Shown: piece after piece, positions 58,768 through 64,000 of the stretch
How positions within the stretch are numbered: the first letter of the stretch is position 1
How the letters are laid out: each line of letters starts with the position of its first letter
NCBI RefSeq assembly: GCF_001544215.1
Contig: NZ_BCQB01000003.1
Coordinates: 47,261-111,260, forward strand
Length of the DNA stretch: 64,000 nucleotides
From: Enterococcus durans NBRC 100479 = LMG 10746
GTDB taxonomy: Bacteria; Bacillota; Bacilli; Lactobacillales; Enterococcaceae
Reading direction: 5' to 3'
Made by a program: the position numbers and the translations under genes
The notes under the pieces: model-generated
Told to the model about the DNA's origin: nothing
Seen by the model: the letters and a program-made list of their open reading frames with translations, nothing else
Database searches by the model: none

Positions 58768-59886
58768 ATGAAGAAGGCTCATAAGATTCGTATCTATCCC
58801 AACCAAAGGCAACAAATTCAATTTCAAAAGACATTCGGTTGCGTCCGCTTCTATTGGAATTTTCTATTAGATCAACGCATAACGAATTACAAAATGAAAA
58901 AAGAAAATGCTGACTATCAAGAAGATAAGACAACGTATGCGGCATTAAAAAAGATGGATGAATATTCTTGGTTGAAAGAAGTTGAAGCTCACCCCCTTAG
59001 CCAAGTGACCATGGATTTAAATAAAGCATACAAGAATACTTTCAAATCTAACTTTGGTTTTCCAAAATTCAAGAGTAAAAAGTATTCAAAAAAATCCTAT
59101 CGGACAGCTATGGGTATGAAAGTAAATAACAACTACTTTTACGTATCTAAAGTTGGTTGGGTAAAAATGGCTGCAAATTTGCGGTTCAACGGGAAACTAA
59201 TGAGCGTAACAGTTAGCCAATCGAAATCGGGTAAATACTTTGCCACCTTTTTAGTGGATACCGAAAACTTCCAAAAAGAACCAGTTGAAGAATCAATCGG
59301 GTTGGACTTAGGTATCGCACATTTCTGCATAACGTCCGCAGGAGAAAAGATAGATAACGAGAAATTCTATCGATCCATGGAAAAACGTTTGGTAATTGAA
59401 CAACGCAAGCTTTCAAGAAGATTAGAAGTAGCCAAAAAGCACAATCGTAAATTAGATGAGTGCAAAAACTACCAAAAACAAAAATTGAAAGTATCACATA
59501 TCCATGAAAAGATTTTTAACCAACGAAGCAACTTTTTACACCAACTGTCTTCACGTATAACTGATGAAAACCAAATCATTTGTATTGAAGACTTGAATGT
59601 AAAAGGTATGGTTAAGAATCACAAACTAGCTAAATCAATTGCAGATGTCTCTTGGAGTGAGTTCGTCAGACAACTTGCTTACAAGTGTGAATGGAAAGGA
59701 AGAACCTTAGTTAAGGTTGATCAATTTTACCCAAGTTCACAAATTTGTTCTTTGTGTGGTCATAAAGATGGCAAGAAAGAGCTAAATATTCGTGAATGGA
59801 CTTGCAGCAATTGTGGTACACACCACGACCGAGACATCAATGCGAGTATAAATATTAAAACCGAAGGACTTTCGGGGATAGCTTAG
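58768..59886 (+). CDS. tnpB: TnpB, RNA-guided nuclease (RuvC and zinc finger intact)
   Basis: 372 residues. N-terminal [20 protein letters not shown] and [12 protein letters not shown]. RuvC-I Asp in [10 protein letters not shown], RuvC-II Glu in [11 protein letters not shown], zinc finger [10 protein letters not shown]...[10 protein letters not shown], RuvC-III Asp in [10 protein letters not shown]. All catalytic residues are present, in contrast to the TldR at 26186. RBS AAGGAGGTGTG. It cuts the donor joint after excision, guided by the RNA from its 3' end, which keeps the element in place. Confidence 0.94.
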   Translation: MKKAHKIRIYPNQRQQIQFQKTFGCVRFYWNFLLDQRITNYKMKKENADYQEDKTTYAALKKMDEYSWLKEVEAHPLSQVTMDLNKAYKNTFKSNFGFPKFKSKKYSKKSYRTAMGMKVNNNYFYVSKVGWVKMAANLRFNGKLMSVTVSQSKSGKYFATFLVDTENFQKEPVEESIGLDLGIAHFCITSAGEKIDNEKFYRSMEKRLVIEQRKLSRRLEVAKKHNRKLDECKNYQKQKLKVSHIHEKIFNQRSNFLHQLSSRITDENQIICIEDLNVKGMVKNHKLAKSIADVSWSEFVRQLAYKCEWKGRTLVKVDQFYPSSQICSLCGHKDGKKELNIREWTCSNCGTHHDRDINASINIKTEGLSGIA

Positions 59887-59970
59887 TAATTTTGTGTCCG
59901 TTAGGACGTATTACCTAAGAAACCCACGACTTTAGTCGTGTGGAGTGTCAGGTCAGTTCGGAGCTAACCT
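59840..59970 (+). ncRNA. expected omega-RNA of the IS (right end plus guide)
   Basis: The 3' end of tnpB and the right end form the scaffold, closing with the CACGACTTTAGTCGTG hairpin and TGGAGTGTCAG. The guide would then be the flanking sequence from about 59952 (GTCAGTTCGGAGCTAACC). Limits follow from the family rule, not from a fold. Confidence 0.5.
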
Positions 59971-60780
59971 TGGGACGTAATTCCTTTGGGACACTCTTGG
60001 CACAACTAGATGTTTTTACAAAGTTCTTATTAACTGATGAAGCTCAAAAAAAATATGCAGATTCAACGATCCCAGTTATCCCAAAGATGATCGCGACCAA
60101 AGATATCCCTAACTATGTAATGAACTGGATCAATACCTACACCCACTGTTCTTTTGAAATCATCTATTCTAAAAACATCACAACGGATCTCAATCATTTA
60201 CGCTACAATCCAAGTTATACGGAAATCGTAAAAAAAGCGCACCCTATCACTAATGTTCTAATCAATCAAGTCGTTCACACCCCACCTGCTTTTACCCAAC
60301 AACGATTTGATTACACAGATAATCTCACCGTCTACGAGCATTATCAATTGAATAATCCAAATCCAACGCTTGCTGATATTTCTCATAACAAGCTGGCTGG
60401 TGGCTGGTGGCTGGTATTATTTTTACAATAACTTCTATGCATTGGTTTGCTTAGAAAATGGGACGTATCGTTATGCAAGGTATATCCGATTCCACGGTTC
60501 TTTTTCTACTGCAGCAGCGGCTCGTAACGGCTATGGTCTAAATCATGATTATACGATGACGGAGGAAGGAAAGGAGAGATATGGAAAGTATTACTACAAC
60601 CTCATGATCAATCAGCCCGTTGATTATGGGATCGATTGGTTGAATCAGTACACAAAAGAACGAACGTTGATCGTTTTTTCAAAAGATATTGATAAAGATA
60701 TCGACAGATTAAATAAAGGGACCGCCATGATCGATAAAGGGTTCAACGAAAGTGGCCAATATGTTTACTGCATTTTATAA
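59955..60780 (+). pseudogene. broken gene of unknown function: IS-truncated and frameshifted at a 7-bp repeat
   Basis: Two frames, to 60431 and from about 60395, make one protein if a single GGTGGCT unit is removed from the tandem GGCTGGTGGCTGGTGGCTGG at 60400-60415. This gives HNKLAGGWYYFYNNFYALVC. The 5' end is missing, apparently because of the IS. The protein has two internal repeats: NWINTYTHCSFEIIYSKNIT and DWLNQYTKERTLIVFSKDID, each followed by D(L/I)(N/D)xL. It has no membrane segments. Family not recognised. Confidence 0.65.
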
Positions 60781-60837
60781 TACGTAAAATGCAGAACTGA
60801 CGGCATCAATTTGAATACATAATCGTAGGGATCGACG

Positions 60838-60890
60838 AAAAAGCAGTCTCCAATCTTGCCAAAATGGCTTGATTTGAAAACTGCTTTTTG
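60838..60890. terminator. terminator between the broken gene and the phosphoesterase
   Basis: AAAAAGCAGT pairs with ACTGCTTTTT at the base, with an imperfect CAATCTTGCC/GGCTTGATTTG upper stem; usable in both directions. Confidence 0.75.
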
Positions 60891-60894
60891 ACGT

Positions 60895-61500
60895 TTATTG
60901 TAAATTGGCTAATTCTTTTTGCTTTTCTTCGTAGATTTCTTCAATTTCTTTTTCAGATAAAGGTGTCCCGAATGGTCTTTTGACTTTCAACAGCTCTCTT
61001 TCAGGCGCATCTACCCCCACATTGACATCATTGCCAATAGGAACACTATAATGATGGATATGCCCATGAAGGTTTCTGATGGTATCATTTGGACCCAGCA
61101 GCATGGGATAATGTGTCAAATAATATTGATGATGATTGAATTTGACAATCGCTCCCACGTCATAGAAATAAAATTTTTTCGTTCCATCTTTATTTCCAGG
61201 ATCATGTTTTTCCAAATAGCGAAAAAAGTTTCGGCTATCGTGGTTTCCTTTGATAAAGTGAATCGTTCCATTGAGCTGCTGAACTAATTCAAGTATTTCT
61301 AGGCTACCTTTTTCATATTGCGGATGCATCGCTAAATCACCAAGATGGTAAACGTGATCTGTTTCTTTGACTACCGCATTCCAACTGGCGATCAATTGCT
61401 GGTTCATTTCCTCCACTGTAGCAAATAACCTAGGTGCAAAATCATTTTTTCCTAAGAGCGCCGCATGAAAAAAGTGGATATCACTGGTAAAAAAATTCAT
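60895..61500 (-). CDS. calcineurin-like metallophosphoesterase
   Basis: 201 residues. All metal-site motifs are present in order: TSDIHFFH (DxH), YHLGDLAM (GD), FIKGNHDSR (GNHD), YLTHYPML (H) and LHGHIHHYS (GHxH). Small single-domain enzyme of the type acting on phosphodiesters or nucleotides; substrate unknown. The ATG at 61500 has AAGGGGGATG upstream; the frame start at 61521 is less likely. Confidence 0.88.
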   Translation of the reverse strand: MNFFTSDIHFFHAALLGKNDFAPRLFATVEEMNQQLIASWNAVVKETDHVYHLGDLAMHPQYEKGSLEILELVQQLNGTIHFIKGNHDSRNFFRYLEKHDPGNKDGTKKFYFYDVGAIVKFNHHQYYLTHYPMLLGPNDTIRNLHGHIHHYSVPIGNDVNVGVDAPERELLKVKRPFGTPLSEKEIEEIYEEKQKELANLQ

Positions 61501-61565
61501 CTCGCATCCCCCTTCTTTCATTCTTTCCTATAGCGTAAATAAAAGTCTCAAATTATTCAAGTATA

Positions 61566-61757
61566 TCACTCATCAACTGATTCTTTCGTTTCTAACTTTC
61601 TCTTCTTTTGTAGCACTTGATCATATGTCCTATCAGAAGGGATCGCATATAATGCAATGCCACAGAGTAACATACCGACTCTACAGGAACAATTTTTCTA
61701 CTCCTAAACGATCGGCTAAAGATCCAGCAAACAATAAACTAATTGAACAAGGGATCT
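61566..61757 (-). pseudogene. C-terminal remnant of an MFS transporter
   Basis: On the minus strand, CSISLLFAGSLADRLGVEKL reads as the last repeat of an MFS protein with a motif-A-like GSLADRLG. After a frameshift it continues as SVGMLLCGIALYAIPSDRTY and a charged tail ending ESVDE*. The rest of the gene is absent. It fills most of the gap 61501-61817. Confidence 0.75.
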
Positions 61758-61817
61758 TAAAAAAAGGTAAAAGGTTCTGCGCATGGTAAAATGAATAAAA
61801 AATAGGAGGAAACGATA

Positions 61818-62597
61818 ATGGAGATTACTTTTCAAACTGTACTGACCCCTTCAGCGATCACTATCACATTGGATCATGAAGTCGAGAAAATAAGTGTAAC
61901 CGAAGAAAAGCTTCCTTTACCCGAAAATTCATTTTATCTCTTTTTTGCTCAAAAAGAGTGCCAAGCAATTGGCAAGACGATCGAACCTAAAAAGTGGGAT
62001 AAAGTCATTCTCATCCAACTTTCATGGGAAATCGAAGCCCCACATATGATTGCTTCTCTACTTGAAAAAGCACAAGCAAGTGGACTGACGATTATGACAG
62101 ATGAAACATTAGATAGAAAAATCCCCACAAATATCCAGAAAAAATTGGCTACTCCGAATGAAGAAATTTTGACTATCTTCTCACTTTTCGGCTATTCATT
62201 AGGCGAACAGCAAAAAACGGAAAAGAAAAAACCAGCAAAGGCTCGCCATCGCTGGTCAAAAAAGATCAGCGAAATACCCTTTACTGTAAACTTCAGAAAC
62301 AGCCAAGCAACCCTATATTGGCTTAGCCGAAATGAAATGTTGATCAAATCAGGTGCAACACTACTTACCGAAGCACCACGAAATAAAGATGGCTCTGTCG
62401 GTTATTCAGCAAAATATGGTGAAAAATTACGAGACGACTTCAAAGAGTATATTTCTAATGGGAAAACGACCAAAGATATCATTGTAAAAAGTGTCAATGA
62501 AGCCAGCTTGCTCCTTTATTTCGGTGGCACAAATAGTTGGCTCGAAATAGTTGACGAAAACGGTAAATCCATCGATGAGTGGACAAAAGTGGAATAG
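61818..62597 (+). CDS. hypothetical protein
   Basis: 259 residues, soluble, no signal peptide. The N-terminal half is rich in beta-type segments and ends in a Lys-rich linker (QQKTEKKKPAKARHRWSKKI), followed by a second domain (FRNSQATLYWLSRNEMLIKS, GAKYGEKLRDDF-like). I do not recognise either half. RBS AATAGGAGGAAACG is strong and a terminator follows, so it is a real, monocistronic gene. Confidence 0.7.
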   Translation: MEITFQTVLTPSAITITLDHEVEKISVTEEKLPLPENSFYLFFAQKECQAIGKTIEPKKWDKVILIQLSWEIEAPHMIASLLEKAQASGLTIMTDETLDRKIPTNIQKKLATPNEEILTIFSLFGYSLGEQQKTEKKKPAKARHRWSKKISEIPFTVNFRNSQATLYWLSRNEMLIKSGATLLTEAPRNKDGSVGYSAKYGEKLRDDFKEYISNGKTTKDIIVKSVNEASLLLYFGGTNSWLEIVDENGKSIDEWTKVE

Positions 62598-62626
62598 CCA
62601 CAAATCCAATACTATGAATAAGAAAC

Positions 62627-62675
62627 AAAGCCAAAGAGCCGAAGAACTGTTCTCTTCGATTCTTTGGCTCTTTTT
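62627..62675. terminator. terminator between 62597 and the DUF1831 gene
   Basis: AGCCAAAGAGCCGAAGA pairs with TCTTCGATTCTTTGGCT (two mismatches); T-run follows. Confidence 0.88.
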
Positions 62676-62690
62676 ATTCAGACTATAAAA

Positions 62691-63032
62691 TCATACTTTT
62701 TCAAATAGTCCTCGACTGATCATACCATCCATCAAAAAATAAAATTTATCTTGGCTCATTTTTTGTTTGTCATCTTTGAAGATATTGACAGCTTTCAATC
62801 CATTCGCAGTCGTGATCGACATTTTTAACGTTTTGATGTCTTTTGAAACAGTGATTTTTAGCTTAAAGCCTTCTTTACTTTGTGGAGTTGCATCTAGCGG
62901 ACGAATCAATTGATAGTTTCCGCCGTTTGTTTCAGTAAAGCCATTGTCTCTAAGTGTGTATCTTTTTGCATCTGGGTGCAGACGATAACTCGTTTTTGCG
63001 CCCATTACAGTTGCTATTTGTTCAAATGCCAT
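62691..63032 (-). CDS. DUF1831-family protein
   Basis: 113 residues. AFEQIATVMGAKTSYRLHPD, KRYTLRDNGFTETNGGNYQL and LIRPLDATP follow the DUF1831 pattern found in Lactobacillales. Soluble; function unknown. ATG at 63032 with AGGTGAAAAGC; the upstream GTG reading at 63041 is less likely. Confidence 0.82.
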   Translation of the reverse strand: MAFEQIATVMGAKTSYRLHPDAKRYTLRDNGFTETNGGNYQLIRPLDATPQSKEGFKLKITVSKDIKTLKMSITTANGLKAVNIFKDDKQKMSQDKFYFLMDGMISRGLFEKV

Positions 63033-63178
63033 GCTTTTCACCTCGGTAAACTTATTCTACTTTCATTATAAAAGTTTCTGATTTGTTTTACTAGGATTTT
63101 TTAGCCGGCTCTATCATCTGTTCACAATCTACAGTGCTTTATGCTTCTCCACGTAGAATTGAGAATCTCCTTGTCATT

Positions 63179-64000
63179 TTACTTACTCGTTTCTGCATAT
63201 TTTGCTTCTACAAAGTTTTTTACTTTACCTAGTCCGAGGCTGCTAAGCAAGATGACTGGGAAAAACTGTATCGGGAATAGAAAAAGCAAGAGTGACATGC
63301 TTAAATATGGTTGGCCTAAGATCATGGTCAGACTAGCAGCAACTAGTACCCCGACGAGCAATCCTGGCGTATAAGGGAATAGACTGACAAAAGCAAAACC
63401 TATTGCTGTACTTGAAAAAATTGCCGGAAAGATTTTCCCTCCTCGCCAGCCGAATGCAAAACAAAAGTTCGTCAATATGGCTTTCCCTATACCTAATAGA
63501 ACTAAATTTAAAAAAGAAAATTGAAGGGCTTCTTTGGATAAGGGCAACAATTGATGTTCCCCAGAAAACAAAAAATAGGGAGACACTAAGCCAAATACAC
63601 CGATACCGATACCTGCCAGTACTGCCTTGGTCATTATCCCATTGATTTTTTCTGCTATTTTGTTCGTCAATTTTTCAATTTTTAAAAATATCCAACCAAA
63701 TATCCCTCCAACCAGCCAACCTAAAGGAGCAAATAAAAGTGCCTGCCACTCCCACTGGATCGTAGTGGAAAAATGGAGTGCAAAAACACTTTCCTCTGGC
63801 GAAAACTGTTCAATAAATAAAAAACCTACAATACCAAATAATGTACTGATTGCAACAAACCAATTTTTCTGGCTTTATTTTTCAATTTGAAAGGATGCTT
63901 GTCATCAAACACTTCACTGATTCCAGCGAACGGTGCCCGAAAAATCGTTGCTAGCATTGTTCCTATACTGAGCTTCAATAGTTCGTCTTTATGCTCAAAA
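63179..64000 (-). pseudogene. ClC-family chloride channel/transporter, C-terminal part, frameshifted and cut by window edge
   Basis: Reading leftward from 64000: FEHKDELLKLSIGTMLATIF, RAPFAGISEVFDDKHPFKLK, NKARK, then a frame change at the A5 tract (about 63867-63871) to NWFVAISTLFGIVGFLFIEQ and on to the stop at 63179. GWRGGKIFPAIFSSTAIGFA is the selectivity-filter motif of the ClC family (GxFxP variant). One extra A would give a continuous protein. Either a real inactivating deletion or a homopolymer base-calling error. The N-terminus is right of the window. Confidence 0.82.

Larger units (their letters stand above)
58318..59951 (+). mobile_element. IS200/IS605-family insertion sequence with tnpA and tnpB
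   Basis: Contains an intact Y1 transposase and an intact TnpB in the usual order. The right end has the subterminal hairpin CCCACGACTTTAGTCGTGTG (about 59929-59942) followed by GAGTGTCAG. The left end is only approximate: I could not fix its hairpin, and the element should begin between 58315 and 58340. No target duplication is expected for this family. It sits in the decaying accessory region and appears to have interrupted a gene. Confidence 0.85.

Noticed and set aside
59213..59497. Minus-strand frames inside tnpB
   Set aside because: Shadow of tnpB; no RBS and no family resemblance.

Overview
The window is low-GC Firmicutes DNA from an Enterococcus of the E. faecium group. The best clue is the gene at 33725-34276, a close relative of the chromosomal AAC(6')-Ii of E. 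faecium with many differences. That points to a sister species such as E. hirae or E. durans, though the species call is inference. Gene content is mostly chromosomal and housekeeping (ksgA, rnmV, tatD, metG, rlmN, ftsK, topB, mnmA) with transporters and a few accessory islands.

Layout. 1-4.9 kb: a mannose-family PTS operon (IIA, IIB, IIC, IID) behind a LevR-type sigma-54 activator and a near-perfect -24/-12 promoter. 5.2-8.7 kb: a heterodimeric multidrug ABC exporter. 8.7-12.1 kb: folT under a THF riboswitch, mgsA, an MsmX/UgpC-type sugar ATPase with a cre site, and a niacin-type ECF S component under an apparent NiaR-like operator. 12.3-14.5 kb: ksgA-rnmV-tatD. 15-17.1 kb: an amino-acid permease and an unknown membrane protein. 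17.2-22.2 kb: a compact peptide secretion and sensing cassette: C39-peptidase ABC exporter (split by a frameshift in an A8 tract), HPK10-like kinase, LytTR regulator, a 51-residue double-glycine peptide, and two phased sets of LytTR-like repeats in front of the exporter and the peptide. 22.4-26 kb: metG, a candidate structured RNA, and a Nudix regulator. 26.2-33.4 kb: oppA and oppBCDF, with a nuclease-dead, C-terminally truncated TnpB homologue (a TldR) as last gene of the opp operon. 33.7-42 kb: aac(6'), repeats, rlmN, a flavin oxidoreductase, ftsK, and a 6-phospho-beta-glucosidase. 42-44.6 kb: an amino-acid ABC transporter behind a T-box leader with two antiterminator/terminator modules. 44.7-55.5 kb: YbaK editing protein, topB, TetR/MFS pair, a second MFS pump with a flavodoxin stub, a MerR/aldo-keto reductase/NmrA cluster, and mnmA. 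55.8-64 kb: a decaying accessory region with four related small membrane proteins, an IS200/IS605 element inside another gene, fragments of other genes, a metallophosphatase, and a frameshifted ClC channel running off the right edge.

The two most interesting systems are the oppF-linked TldR, a probable RNA-guided repressor with its guide RNA encoded at its 3' end (this class is known from Enterococcus, but the guide and target here are unresolved), and the secretion/quorum cassette at 17.2-22.2 kb, whose single peptide I do not recognise. Two families of intergenic repeats, one with a clean 120-bp tandem period, are also worth following. Two frameshifts lie in A homopolymers, so sequencing error must be excluded before they are interpreted biologically.
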